A stretch of DNA of 64,000 bases from an uncultured Collinsella sp. (GCA_902462065.1 CABQAK010000002.1:20750-84749), one strand, 5' to 3'; positions 16,905 to 25,715 are shown, counted from the stretch's first letter. Translations and numbers: made by a program. Notes: a model not told the origin generated them from the letters alone.

Positions 16905-17762
16905 ATGGCACTTGTTACCACCGAAAAGATGCTCAAGGACGCTCAGGCCGGCCACTACGCCGTCGGCGCGTTCAACGTCGAGAACCTCGAGTTCGTTATG
17001 GCCGTTCTGGCCGCTGCCGAGGAGACCAAGTCCCCCGTCATCATGCAGACCACCCCGGGCACCATCAAGACCGCTGGTCTGGACTACTTCTACGGCATGG
17101 TCAAGGCTGCCGCCGAGCGCGCTTCCGTGCCCGTTGCCCTGCACCTCGATCACGGCGATGGCTATGACCGCTGCATGCAGGCTTTCCGCACGGGCTACAC
17201 CTCCGTCATGATCGACGGTTCGCACGAGTCTTTCGAGGACAACATCGCTCTGACCAAGTCCGTCGCCGATGCTGGCCGCGCCATGGGCGTGCCCGTCGAG
17301 GCCGAGCTCGGTAAGGTTGGCGGCAAGGAGGACGACGGTCCCGCGGTTGAGGGCGAGAGCCCCTACACCGATCCGGCCGAGGCCAAGGAGTTTGTCGAGC
17401 GTACCGGCTGCACCTCCCTCGCTATTGGCGTTGGCACCAGCCACGGTGTGTACACGAGCGATCCGCACATCGAGCAGTCCGTGGTCAAGGCTATCCGCGA
17501 CGCCGTCGACGTGCCGCTGGTTCTGCACGGCACCTCCGGTGTGCCCGATGAGCAGGTTGCCGAGGCTGTGAAGAACGGCATCTGCAAGGTTAACTACGCC
17601 ACCGAGCTGCGTCAGGCCTACACCAAGGGCTTCATGGCCTACATGGCCGAGAACCCCGCCTGCTTCGACCCCAAGAAGCCGGCCAAGGAGGGCATGCGTG
17701 AGATCACCGAGCTGGTTAAGATCCGCATGACCAACCTCAACTCTGTGGGCAAAGCAGAGTAA
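16905..17762 (+). CDS. gatY: Class II tagatose/fructose-bisphosphate aldolase
   Basis: Zinc aldolase that splits tagatose-1,6-bisphosphate or fructose-1,6-bisphosphate into dihydroxyacetone phosphate and glyceraldehyde-3-phosphate. The 285-residue length matches GatY/KbaY. Zinc and catalytic motifs are visible: ALHLDHGDGYD, VEAELGKVGGKEDD and VLHGTSGVPDEQ. The ATG at 16905 follows GAGAGGAGC; in-frame codons upstream from 16755 lack a ribosome site. No class I LacD is in the window, so this enzyme plausibly completes the tagatose-6-phosphate pathway. Substrate choice between tagatose and fructose cannot be read from sequence alone, so the symbol is tentative. Confidence 0.82.
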   Translation: MALVTTEKMLKDAQAGHYAVGAFNVENLEFVMAVLAAAEETKSPVIMQTTPGTIKTAGLDYFYGMVKAAAERASVPVALHLDHGDGYDRCMQAFRTGYTSVMIDGSHESFEDNIALTKSVADAGRAMGVPVEAELGKVGGKEDDGPAVEGESPYTDPAEAKEFVERTGCTSLAIGVGTSHGVYTSDPHIEQSVVKAIRDAVDVPLVLHGTSGVPDEQVAEAVKNGICKVNYATELRQAYTKGFMAYMAENPACFDPKKPAKEGMREITELVKIRMTNLNSVGKAE

Positions 17763-17795
17763 CAGCAAGGGTACTCCGACTCGCTACATATCCCG

Positions 17796-17920
17796 GGGAG
17801 GGACGAGGGCTTAGTTCCCCAATCGTCCTCGGGCATGCAAAAAGCCTCGCTGCGCACTTCGTGCGGCGAGGCTTTTTGCCCCCTGCGGAAAGATTGGAGA
17901 ACTAAGCCCTCGTCCCTCCC
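17796..17920 (+). repeat. Family 1 multi-helix 3' element after gatY
   Basis: Outer stem GGGAGGGACGAGGGCTTAG paired with CTAAGCCCTCGTCCCTCCC, extending towards CCAAT/ATTGG. The internal loop has GTCCTC on the 5' side and TGCGGA on the 3' side. A short GGG/CCC helix follows, then an inner stem GCAAAAAGCC/GGCTTTTTGC capped by a GCGCAC-tt-cGTGC hairpin. It begins 34 bp past the stop on the sense strand. Confidence 0.8.
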
Positions 17921-17976
17921 AGGTTGACCTACTCGAGGTCGTCGCCCTTGTGGCGTTAGGTCTGAAAATAATAAGA

Positions 17977-18002
17977 AGCCTTCGCGCTGCGGAATGATTT
18001 TG
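17977..18002 (+). repeat. Remnant 3' half of a family 1 element
   Basis: AGCCTTCGCGCTGCGGAAT followed by GATTTTG, then GGAAACTAAG, matches the right half of family 1 without a left half. The same 26-bp block recurs on the minus strand at 58180-58206. Two degenerate GTCGCCCTTGTGG... copies flank it (about 17941 and 18041). Confidence 0.55.
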
Positions 18003-18084
18003 GAAACTAAGTACGGGGACCCGCCCAAACCGTCCTGCTCAATCGCCCTTGTGGTGTTGGGGCTGAAAGGGTGGGACGCGTGGG

Positions 18085-18708
18085 TTATTTGGTTGTTAGG
18101 GTTAGTAGGTCGTTGGGGGTTTTGAGGTTGTAGGTGGCGTTTGGGATATCTTGGTGTGATCCCCATGCTGCTCGGGCAAAACTGACCCCTGCTGAAGTTG
18201 CGCATTGTTCGTCGTAGACGGTGTCGCCAACGTAGACGACGTTGCCAGGATTCGCGCCCGCACGTCGGAGATATTCGAGCATGGGTGCGGGTGCGGGTTT
18301 ATGTTCGGTTGTGTCTTCGACAAGGATGATGTGCTCAAAATACTTATCGAAACCAAGGGGTGCAATTTCTTTTGCGTATTCGTCGCGCGCACGTGAGGAG
18401 ACGATGCCAAGTTTGCAGCCGCTATCGGCGAGTGTTGCGATGACTTCAAGCAAACCTGGAAACACGCTGATGGTGCTTTTAAAGCTGGCGGCAACTTGGC
18501 ACCAGCGATCCAACGTTGCCTGCGAGTAGATCCCAAGTTTCTCAAGGGCATCCTTGCCGGGTATGCCGAGGGCAAAGTCAAGCTCGTGTCGGGGAAGCGT
18601 TTTGCTGGTCTCTTCTTGGACAATCTGGACAAGCGATGACAGAACGCTTTCTTCTGTATCTGCCAATGTCCCATCAACGTCAAATACGATATGGTCAAAG
18701 TGCTTCAT
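18085..18708 (-). CDS. HAD-superfamily phosphatase, phosphoglycolate phosphatase-like
   Basis: Small-molecule phosphatase of unknown substrate, 207 residues. Motif I is FDVDGT (nucleophile Asp10, acid Asp12), motif II IVSSRARDE, motif III around EHKPAPAP, and motif IV VYVGDTVYDEQ. The helical cap between motifs I and II places it in the Gph/beta-phosphoglucomutase-like subfamily I. It starts at 18708 behind AGAGGAGC. It precedes nothing obviously co-transcribed; the AraC gene upstream is on the same strand 56 bp away and could share a transcript. Confidence 0.85.
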   Translation of the reverse strand: MKHFDHIVFDVDGTLADTEESVLSSLVQIVQEETSKTLPRHELDFALGIPGKDALEKLGIYSQATLDRWCQVAASFKSTISVFPGLLEVIATLADSGCKLGIVSSRARDEYAKEIAPLGFDKYFEHIILVEDTTEHKPAPAPMLEYLRRAGANPGNVVYVGDTVYDEQCATSAGVSFARAAWGSHQDIPNATYNLKTPNDLLTLTTK

Positions 18709-18764
18709 ATGATTGCTCCTCTCTGTTGTTTGCCTGCAAGTTTGATGCAGTGACAGAAGAAGGG

Positions 18765-19703
18765 CTAGCGGGATTTCTGTCTGGTGCTATCGAGATTCTG
18801 CCTCGCTGCTCGATAGCTCGAAGGAGTGCACCCCATTTGTTCTTTAAATACCTGGCCAAGATGGCTTGCTGTTATAAATCCGCATTGGCGCGCGACTGTC
18901 TGTACCGTTCGCGTGGTGTGTGCCAAAAGTTCGCAAGCACGGTTTATGCGGTATGCGCGTAGATATGCCGCCGGGGTCGTTCCTGCACAAGTTTCGATAA
19001 TGCGGTAACACTCTCTTTCGCTTACGCCGGCTGCAGATGCCATCTGGGGCACATCTATAGCGGCTGCATAGTTTGCGCGGATAAAGTCCAGGATTGCCTT
19101 GAACTGTACGTCGCGGCTGGTCATCCAAGAGGCGCCGTCGGAAGAAAAGAGCGGTTCGGTCTTGGCGTTAATCTGAATCCAGAGCTCTGACAAACTATTT
19201 CGAAGCGCCATCTCGTTCTGCGGCTGTTGAAGGTCGTGGCTAAAGGAGCTCTTCAGCAAATCGATAAAGGGCATATCGTCGGGATTGGTGGGCGACCATT
19301 TGAGCACATCGACGCCTCGACATTGAAGCAATGGGTTGATGTAGCGCTTTTGGAGACGTCCCGCGGGATCGCCGAGCATCGACGGCTGAAAGATATGCAG
19401 CATTTGAATGGCTGGCGCCGAATTGGGTGATTGCAGCGTGCTGTGCAAAACGCCGCCGTTGATAAAGCCGGCGGACCCTTCCTCAAAGCGTACGTGCTCA
19501 TGAGCCGCGTGCGTTCGATAGTCAATCGCTCCCTGCTCCATGTAGAAAAGCTCAACTTCGGAATGCCAGTGCCAGGGGACGGAATTGCCCGGATAGCGAG
19601 CGAATTCTGCGCGTTCGGCAATATAGGGCCAGTCTTCGGCGGTCTCGGGAAACGCTTCCTCGCGTCCTCCGCGGTGCAATTCTATGTGATCCATGTTTCG
19701 CAT
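18765..19703 (-). CDS. AraC-family transcriptional regulator with cupin sensor domain
   Basis: 312 residues. The N-terminal cupin-like domain contains the metal/ligand-type HWHSEVELFYMEQG motif at about residues 44-57. The C-terminal double HTH occupies about residues 205-305 (SAAGVSERECYRIIETCAGTTPAAYLRAYRINRACELL, then RQCGFITASHLGQVFKEQMGCTPSSYR). It is the type that controls sugar or nutrient uptake genes, but no target is adjacent. It could regulate the HAD gene downstream or itself. A small reading frame with a good ribosome site lies just upstream. Confidence 0.87.
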   Translation of the reverse strand: MRNMDHIELHRGGREEAFPETAEDWPYIAERAEFARYPGNSVPWHWHSEVELFYMEQGAIDYRTHAAHEHVRFEEGSAGFINGGVLHSTLQSPNSAPAIQMLHIFQPSMLGDPAGRLQKRYINPLLQCRGVDVLKWSPTNPDDMPFIDLLKSSFSHDLQQPQNEMALRNSLSELWIQINAKTEPLFSSDGASWMTSRDVQFKAILDFIRANYAAAIDVPQMASAAGVSERECYRIIETCAGTTPAAYLRAYRINRACELLAHTTRTVQTVARQCGFITASHLGQVFKEQMGCTPSSYRAARQNLDSTRQKSR

Positions 19704-19728
19704 GACATCAGTATAAAGCGCGATGGGC

Positions 19729-19938
19729 TTAGATTGCTCTTGCCTGTTCGGGGAACGCCTTGTCTAGGGATGCTTGGAGCTTTTCGAAGGATGCTCGCAG
19801 GTTGAGGCTCTGATCGGCTGAGCGCTTTTGCTGTGAGGTTGGGGAGTCGAGGAGGCCGTTTCTCTGTGTCGGGGGGAAGGAGAAAAGGTTTGCATGTGTT
19901 AGGGATGGCTGCTGTGCTGCGTCATTGGAAGAATGCAT
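19729..19938 (-). CDS. Small hypothetical protein, 69 residues
   Basis: Not recognised. Starts with ATG at 19938 behind GGAGG at 10-nt spacing and ends 25 bp before the AraC start, suggesting a short two-gene transcript. The product is polar, with an Asn/Ser/Pro-rich first half and a possible amphipathic helix (LRASFEKLQASLDKAF). No membrane segment. It may be real or a chance frame; the ribosome site is the main support. Nothing else is visible in 19939-20191. Confidence 0.35.
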   Translation of the reverse strand: MHSSNDAAQQPSLTHANLFSFPPTQRNGLLDSPTSQQKRSADQSLNLRASFEKLQASLDKAFPEQARAI

Positions 19939-20191
19939 GCTTATGCGGCCTCCTCGATGTCCACCAAAAGGTTGCGCACGGGGTGTGCTGCTAGGTCCCG
20001 TGCGTTGGCTGTATTATGACGCGGCTGCCGCAAAGAAGCGCTAAAGAAAGGCTTAACCTGGTTTGATGTTACGATGAAACTGCAGGTCAGAGGTATCGAG
20101 TAACACTCTTGAAAGGTTTTGAGCTTAAGGGCTTTCTAAGGTTTGTGACGTGGATGTGGCGCGGACGTGCGGAGCGTGTGAATGCTCGCTG

Positions 20192-21181
20192 TTAGCGCTG
20201 CGACTCTGCGGCGCGCACCTGCTCGATGACCCTTTCCATCGTGGCGTCGATGCGGTCTTTTTTGAGCTCGCATTCCCAGATGGTTATGGGCGTCCAGCCC
20301 ATTTGAGTGAGTGCAGCCACGGCAGCGCGGTCGCGCTCGACGTTGCGACGGAACTTTGCCTCCCAAAACTCAACATTGCGCTTTGGCTGGCTCGGATTGC
20401 ACTTAGGGCAGCGATGCCAAAAGCAACCATTGACAAAGATGGCGATCTTGCGGCCGGGGAAGGCGATGTCGGGCTTGCCGGGAACCTTCCATTCCAAGCG
20501 ATAGCCCGTAAGGCCCGCGGCGCGCAGGCGCTGGCGAACGAGCAGCTCGGGCTTGGTGTTGGCGCGCTTGTTGCCCTTCATGGACTTTTTGATGGCGGCG
20601 CGACGGCGCACCAGTTCACGCTCGTCGGCGGAAAGGTCCGAGGTATCGATGCCGTCGAGCAGACCTGGCTTGGGGCGTTTTTTGCTACGGCGCTTAGGTG
20701 CGCGCTTTGGTTTGGCGGCGGGGTGTTCGGTCGTGGCGGCCTCGGCGTCGTTGGCAGCGCCATTGGCCTCAAGCCGGTCTTCCTTCAACTCAATCAGAGC
20801 ATCGATAAGCCCTTTGTCGGCGGGCATCCATTCCACCGTGGCAAGCGAGGTGCGCGGAATCCAGCGGATATCGAGCTGGCGGTCGTGCTTCTGGGGCTCA
20901 TCGGATTCATCGGCGAGCGAGCAGTAGTAGCACTCCATGGAGAGATGGAAATCGGGGTAGTCGTACTCAACGGTGTAGAAGTCACGCAGGTTGGTGACCT
21001 TCACCTGCAGCTCTTCCATGAGCTCGCGGCGCACGGCGTCTTCGGGCGTCTCGCCGCGCATGAGCTTGCCGCCTGGGAATTCCCAAAGTCCCTGCATGTC
21101 GCCGTAGCCGCGCTGCACGGCAAGCAGCTCGTCGGATCCTTCCTTGCGAATGATCCCAGCGGCAACATGAACAGTTTTCAA
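20192..21181 (-). CDS. Nudix hydrolase fused to a Vsr-type very-short-patch-repair endonuclease
   Basis: A two-domain repair-type protein, 329 residues from a TTG at 21181 preceded by GAGAGGAC. Residues 1-130 are a MutT-like Nudix hydrolase with a complete box: Gly38, Glu44, Arg52-Glu53, Glu56-Glu57. A Lys/Arg/Pro-rich linker (about 135-180) follows. Residues 182-329 are a Vsr endonuclease domain: NTKPELLVRQRL, the metal Asp238 in GKPDIAF, FVNGCFWHRCPKC and RNVERDR. Vsr nicks T:G mismatches arising from deaminated 5-methylcytosine; MutT cleans oxidised nucleotides. No cytosine methyltransferase is in the window. The long in-frame extension upstream of the TTG overlaps the divergent ABC gene and is not coding. 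Confidence 0.87.
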   Translation of the reverse strand: MKTVHVAAGIIRKEGSDELLAVQRGYGDMQGLWEFPGGKLMRGETPEDAVRRELMEELQVKVTNLRDFYTVEYDYPDFHLSMECYYCSLADESDEPQKHDRQLDIRWIPRTSLATVEWMPADKGLIDALIELKEDRLEANGAANDAEAATTEHPAAKPKRAPKRRSKKRPKPGLLDGIDTSDLSADERELVRRRAAIKKSMKGNKRANTKPELLVRQRLRAAGLTGYRLEWKVPGKPDIAFPGRKIAIFVNGCFWHRCPKCNPSQPKRNVEFWEAKFRRNVERDRAAVAALTQMGWTPITIWECELKKDRIDATMERVIEQVRAAESQR

Positions 21182-21329
21182 CAGGAGTCCTCTCTCAACA
21201 TCAACAAGTGACAGGCTAGCTACCCGTACCTTACACAACGGTAAGGCAAGCGTAAGCCATATCGATGGTAGCCGACTCGTCTTCTTGCGACTATAGATGC
21301 CGTAGACTAATCGCAAGAAAGGACTCGGT

Positions 21330-22115
21330 ATGCAAACCACGCACATGGCGACCCCGGTACTGGAGGTCGCGCATCTCGAAAAGGTATATGGAGCGCTGGG
21401 CAACGTGACCCGCGCGCTCAACGACGTCAGCTTTACCGTCAACCGCGGCGAATTCGTTGGCATCATGGGCGCCTCGGGCTCGGGCAAGTCGACGTTGCTC
21501 AACTGCGTCTCGACCATCGATAGCGCCACAAGTGGCACGATCCGCATCAACGGCCAGGACGTGACGCGCATGAAGCAGGCCAAGCTTTCGCAGTTTCGCC
21601 GCGAGGAGCTCGGCTTTATCTTCCAGGATTCCAACCTGCTCGATACGCTCACGGCACGCGAGAACATAGCCCTGCCGCTCACCATCGCCCGTGTGAATTC
21701 GGCCGAAATCTCGACCCGCGTGCAGGACGTGGCCGCGCGTCTGTCCATCAGTCAGGTGCTCGACAAGTATCCCTACCAGATGTCCGGCGGTCAGCAGCAG
21801 CGCGTTGCCGCGGCTCGCGCGCTCGTCACCGACCCCACTATGATTATGGCCGACGAGCCCACCGGCGCCCTCGATTCCAAGAGCGCCCGTTTGCTGCTCG
21901 AGAGCCTGGAGGCTCTTAACCGCCGTCTACGCGCCACCGTGCTCATGGTCACGCACGACAGCTTTGCCGCCAGCTACACGAGCCGTGTGCTGTTTATTCG
22001 CGACGGCAAGATCTTCACCGAGCTGCGCCGCGGCGACACCGATCGCCGAGAGTTCTTCGACCGCATTATGGAGGTCGTTGCCATGATGGGCGGTGAGGGC
22101 TCCGATGCTCTGTAA
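21330..22115 (+). CDS. ABC transporter ATPase, MacB/BceA type
   Basis: Cytoplasmic ATPase of a peptide-sensing or lipid/peptide-exporting ABC system, 261 residues. Walker A GASGSGKST, Q-loop FQDSNLLDTLTARENI, signature MSGGQQQR and Walker B MADEPTGALD are intact. The start follows GAAAGGA. The last 11 bases overlap the permease start, so the two are co-translated. BceAB-type systems usually pair with a BceRS two-component system; none is adjacent, but a membrane LuxR gene lies beyond the permease. Confidence 0.9.
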   Translation: MQTTHMATPVLEVAHLEKVYGALGNVTRALNDVSFTVNRGEFVGIMGASGSGKSTLLNCVSTIDSATSGTIRINGQDVTRMKQAKLSQFRREELGFIFQDSNLLDTLTARENIALPLTIARVNSAEISTRVQDVAARLSISQVLDKYPYQMSGGQQQRVAAARALVTDPTMIMADEPTGALDSKSARLLLESLEALNRRLRATVLMVTHDSFAASYTSRVLFIRDGKIFTELRRGDTDRREFFDRIMEVVAMMGGEGSDAL

Positions 22116-24306
22116 ACTCGCTTGGGGTAACGTCCGCCGCGCCGGCCGCGACTACCTCGTCTACCTTTTGACGCTCACCCTGGGTGTCACGGTCTTCTAT
22201 GCCTTCAATACCGTCTCGATGCAGGTCGACATTGCCGGAATCGATGAAGAGGGCTTGGCGCAGGTTATGGGCAGCATTCTCGGCGACCTGACGTACTTTT
22301 TGGCCGGTGTCATGGCCTTTTTGATGGTGTATGCCAATAACTTCATCATGAAACGCCGCAAGAAGGAGTTTGGCCTGTATCAGGTGCTCGGCATGGGGCG
22401 CGGACGCGTCGCCACGATCATGGCGCTCGAGACGGTGATTGTCTCGGTCGTGGCCTTTGTCGCCGGCATTGTGCTGGGTGTGGGACTCTCCCAGCTCATG
22501 ACGTTCTTTACGGCCTCGCTTTTTAAGACACAGATCGCCAATTTCCACTTCTTTTTCTCGGTGCATGCGTTCAATCTGACCCTTGCCTGCATGCTCGTAA
22601 TGTTTGTGCTTACGCTACTGCTGAACCTTCGCGCCGTGCGTCGTACCAAACTCATCGAGCTTATGGGTGCCGAGCGTCGCAACGAGAGCATCAAGACGCG
22701 CAACCCCTGGATTGCGATTGCCATCTTTGCCGTGGGCGTGGTGCTTGTGGGTGTGGCCTATTACCGTCTGCTACGTGATGGGTTCCCGCTAACCGCGACG
22801 GACAGCAAGCTGCAAGAGGCCATGAACCAGTTTGGCATTACGACCGCTATGGTTACCGTGGGCACCTTTGCCCTGTTCTGGGGACTCTCGGGCATGCTCA
22901 TCAAGCTGCTGCAGAGCCTGCGCGGCGTGTATTGGCGCGGCCTCAACATGTTTACCGTGCGCCAGCTTGCGGCCAAGGTCAACACGGTGTGCTTTTCGAT
23001 GGGCGTCATCGCGATGCTCCTGTTTTTGGCCATCACCTCGGTGACGTGCGGTATGTCAATTGCCAACGTGATGAATGAAAACCTGGAGCGCTATAACCCT
23101 GTTGACGTGTCTCAGACGTATGTCTATTACACGCCCGATACGCTCGACTACTACAAAGGGTATGTCAATCCGTCTGAGGCCGATCGCATGGTGTTGGCCG
23201 ATACAACGGTCGATTTGTACCCTGCATGGCACGGCAAGGGCAAGTCGGCGGACAACAACGACGAGACCGGCAAGAAGGTCGATATCGCCGATGTTGCCGG
23301 TGAGCATGTGCAGATCGATTCGTATCTGAGCTACCCGCTTGGCGGCTCGGATCCTTCGGTGACCCCAAGTGAGATGTGCAAGATCATGGGCGAAAAGCTT
23401 CCCAAGGCGTTCGGGGGTAGCAATGCCGATACGATGGGTCTGTTTGTGACGCCGGCGAGCCAGTACAACAAACTGCGTCAGATGATGGGCGAGGAGCCGG
23501 TGCACATCGGTCACGACCAGTATCTGCTCACATGTGATATGGGCGGCGAGCTGGTCGACCTGTACACCAAGTATATGGCTGGCGGCCATGCCCTTACCTT
23601 GGGCGGGCATACGCTCAAGCCCGCAACCGATAAGTCGGACGAAGATACGGCGGCCATCGCCAACTCGGCGATGGGCAGTAATCCGGGTACCGTCGTCGTT
23701 GCCGACGAACTGTTGTCCCAGCTTAAGCTGCAGCCGTATTCCAGTAGCCTGCTCGTTAACTACAAACAGGGGATGGATACGACCGAGGCAGACGAGAGCA
23801 TTAAATACACTCTGCTCGACAATCTGCTCGTGGACGGCAAGGAGCCGGGGTCGTGGGGAATCTTCATCACACGCTCCGAGATGTACACGCAAGCAGCGCA
23901 AATGAACGGTCTTATTAGCTACCTAGCCATCTACATCGGCTTTGTATTGGTCGTTGCATGCGCGGCGATTCTGTCGATCCAGCAACTCTCCAACGTGGCC
24001 GACGGCAGCCGCAGCTATCGTGTGCTGGCACAGATTGGCTGCGACGACCGCCAGATTCGTCATTCGGTGATGGCGCAGCAAGCGGTATTCTTCCTGTTCC
24101 CGCTGGCAGTGGGCCTGGTGCACTCCTTTGTGGCACTTAAGGTGATTATCGAGCTGGTGAGCATTTTCGGAAATATGAGCATCGGCGGCACGGTGGGCCT
24201 CACCTGTGCAATCTTCCTGGCAGCCTACGGCGGCTACTTCCTGGTGACCTACCTCATGAGCACCGGCATGGTGCGAGCCGCCATCGCCACCCGCTACAGC
24301 GAGTAA
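22105..24306 (+). CDS. FtsX-family ABC permease, BceB-like
   Basis: Membrane partner of the preceding ATPase, 733 residues. Four helices near the N-terminus (about 15-240) contain the first FtsX-like domain, further helices follow around 270-330, and a large extracellular domain spans about residues 345-605. Three C-terminal helices form the second FtsX domain. This fits the BceB/YxdM bacitracin-type family in layout. The start at the ATG 22105 overlaps the ATPase stop. Substrate unknown; antimicrobial-peptide resistance is the usual role of the family. Confidence 0.85.
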   Translation: MLCKLAWGNVRRAGRDYLVYLLTLTLGVTVFYAFNTVSMQVDIAGIDEEGLAQVMGSILGDLTYFLAGVMAFLMVYANNFIMKRRKKEFGLYQVLGMGRGRVATIMALETVIVSVVAFVAGIVLGVGLSQLMTFFTASLFKTQIANFHFFFSVHAFNLTLACMLVMFVLTLLLNLRAVRRTKLIELMGAERRNESIKTRNPWIAIAIFAVGVVLVGVAYYRLLRDGFPLTATDSKLQEAMNQFGITTAMVTVGTFALFWGLSGMLIKLLQSLRGVYWRGLNMFTVRQLAAKVNTVCFSMGVIAMLLFLAITSVTCGMSIANVMNENLERYNPVDVSQTYVYYTPDTLDYYKGYVNPSEADRMVLADTTVDLYPAWHGKGKSADNNDETGKKVDIADVAGEHVQIDSYLSYPLGGSDPSVTPSEMCKIMGEKLPKAFGGSNADTMGLFVTPASQYNKLRQMMGEEPVHIGHDQYLLTCDMGGELVDLYTKYMAGGHALTLGGHTLKPATDKSDEDTAAIANSAMGSNPGTVVVADELLSQLKLQPYSSSLLVNYKQGMDTTEADESIKYTLLDNLLVDGKEPGSWGIFITRSEMYTQAAQMNGLISYLAIYIGFVLVVACAAILSIQQLSNVADGSRSYRVLAQIGCDDRQIRHSVMAQQAVFFLFPLAVGLVHSFVALKVIIELVSIFGNMSIGGTVGLTCAIFLAAYGGYFLVTYLMSTGMVRAAIATRYSE

Positions 24307-24348
24307 CCTGCCTAGCGAAAAGTAAAATCACCACAGGTTGAGCATAAG

Positions 24349-24541
24349 TCAGCGAAAGCGCCCCTAGGTGAGCAAGGTGACGTGAAAGAGGAGGGAAGCG
24401 TACTTCGGTACGCGACCGACGATTGAACGTCAGATTGCCGCTTAGGGGCGTTTGCAGCGTCGGCCGGTCCGCCGTTCGTTAGAACGGCGGAACCAAAGGC
24501 GCAGTGTCGAGCCGTTACGCGGTTTGGTAAAACCGCGCAAC
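24349..24541 (-). repeat. Family 2 multi-helix 3' element after luxR1, with doubled leader hairpin
   Basis: Read on the minus strand, the luxR1 stop is followed by hairpin GCGGTTT-tacc-AAACCGC and linker GGCTCGACACTGCGC. A second hairpin CCGCCGTTC-taac-GAACGGCGG and linker GGCCGACGCTGC follow. Then come the outer stem CGCCCCTAA/CTAGGGGCG, middle helix TGACGT/ACGTCA and apical GCGTAC/GTACGC. CTCCTCTTTC is conserved on the 3' side. It is antisense-oriented to the ABC permease but sense for luxR1. Confidence 0.78.
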
Positions 24542-24542
24542 T

Positions 24543-25496
24543 TCATCCTTTCCAGAAGTGGAGGATGAGCGTGGTGCGGTTTTGCTGTTCGGTTTTGACC
24601 AGGATGTTGTGGATGTGGGTCTTGACGGTGCCCACAGCAAGGAAGAGCTCGTCAGCAATCTCTTGGTTCGACTTGCCCAGCACAACCAGACGCAAAACCT
24701 CGGCCTCGCGGTTGGAGAGCCTGTAGGCATTGCGATAGAAGGGCATTTGCTCTTCGATGTGCCGATCAAGATCGCTGACGTTCTTTTCCTCGGGCGCCTC
24801 CTGCATGCGGATTGAAAGCACGTGGTAGGCGTAGATGATCAGCAGAATCGCAAAGTAGCACGCAAAGAGGTTCTCGCTAAAGTTGCGCTCGGATAGATAA
24901 AGCTGCAGCCAAGAGGGTGCCAGACTCATGGGGATGACAAGGATGTTGTAGAAATCCTCGGCAACGATGCAACCGACCAGAATAGCGCCGATAATCAGGT
25001 GCTTTCGCTGGTTGTTAACGCGTGCCTTTAGCTCAACCTCTGTACTCTTATGAGCCGTCCAGAAGATATACAGTCCCACAAAGACGAGGAATACCTGACG
25101 CATCGTGTAGTAGATCCACTGACGCATGGGGCCGGAGGGGACTGCGACGATAATCAGCGACTCGCACAGCAAAAACGTTAGGACAGGGATGGCGAACAAC
25201 TTCTTAGAATGCTTATCGAGCAAGTCCATGGCAATCAGCCAAATAAAAGCTTGTGAAGCGGTCGCTACAAGGGTCCGCAACACAGGCATAGTAATTGAGT
25301 AATAGTCGCTGGCCGGAAAACTCTCGTTTTGCAACGTGTATTCAAAAAAGAAGATCTCGGTCATCTCGATGGCGTAGCAAATAAAAACGCCACTGCCATA
25401 GATAAAGAAGCGTCGACGGGACGAGGCATAGGCGGCAAGCGAAAGCACTGCCGTCACGATACAGATTACGAGTATCGCTTGGGTATAGAAGAACAT
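24543..25496 (-). CDS. Membrane-anchored LuxR-family regulator (luxR1)
   Basis: 317 residues. About seven hydrophobic segments occupy residues 1-235, followed by a cytoplasmic LuxR/FixJ-type HTH (LSNREAEVLRLVVLGKSNQEIADELFLAVGTVKTHIHNILVK, about 258-300). Such seven-helix sensor plus LuxR proteins are abundant in Coriobacteriia. It is paralogous to the regulator at 32430: both carry ED.Y.IL and ERN.SENL in the last helices. It is divergent from ptcA, so control of the agmatine genes is likely but inferred. The ligand is unknown. Confidence 0.85.
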   Translation of the reverse strand: MFFYTQAILVICIVTAVLSLAAYASSRRRFFIYGSGVFICYAIEMTEIFFFEYTLQNESFPASDYYSITMPVLRTLVATASQAFIWLIAMDLLDKHSKKLFAIPVLTFLLCESLIIVAVPSGPMRQWIYYTMRQVFLVFVGLYIFWTAHKSTEVELKARVNNQRKHLIIGAILVGCIVAEDFYNILVIPMSLAPSWLQLYLSERNFSENLFACYFAILLIIYAYHVLSIRMQEAPEEKNVSDLDRHIEEQMPFYRNAYRLSNREAEVLRLVVLGKSNQEIADELFLAVGTVKTHIHNILVKTEQQNRTTLILHFWKG

Positions 25497-25623
25497 GAGC
25501 GTGTCTATCTGTCACCGTCCTGTCTCATTTGTCTCTTATGGAGCCCGCTATATCTCCCGGGGTATATATGTCTCAGCCGGTCGTTCCATTGCGGATTAGA
25601 CACCAAGATACAGCATAGCCGTA

Positions 25624-25635
25624 TACCGTTCGCGG
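25624..25635 (-). promoter_or_regulatory. CCGTGAACGGTA-type site upstream of ptcA (minus orientation)
   Basis: TACCGTTCGCGG, one change from the consensus half. It is in the luxR1/ptcA divergent spacer, 80 bp from a second copy. Confidence 0.45.
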
Positions 25636-25703
25636 TTCCAGACGGTAAACCCTCTGTAAACTCTTGACCTGCGGGTTTATATTGGATTAGAGAGGGTGTA
25701 ACT

Positions 25704-25715
25704 CCATGAACGGTC
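25704..25715 (+). promoter_or_regulatory. CCGTGAACGGTA-type site upstream of ptcA
   Basis: CCATGAACGGTC, two changes from consensus; 123 bp before the ptcA start. The remaining luxR1/ptcA spacer (25497-25837) holds only AT-rich promoter-like sequence. Confidence 0.4.

Noticed and set aside
21182..21748. N-terminal extension of the Nudix-Vsr frame
   Set aside because: It runs antisense through the ABC ATPase gene and lacks any ribosome site or domain; the TTG at 21181 has both.
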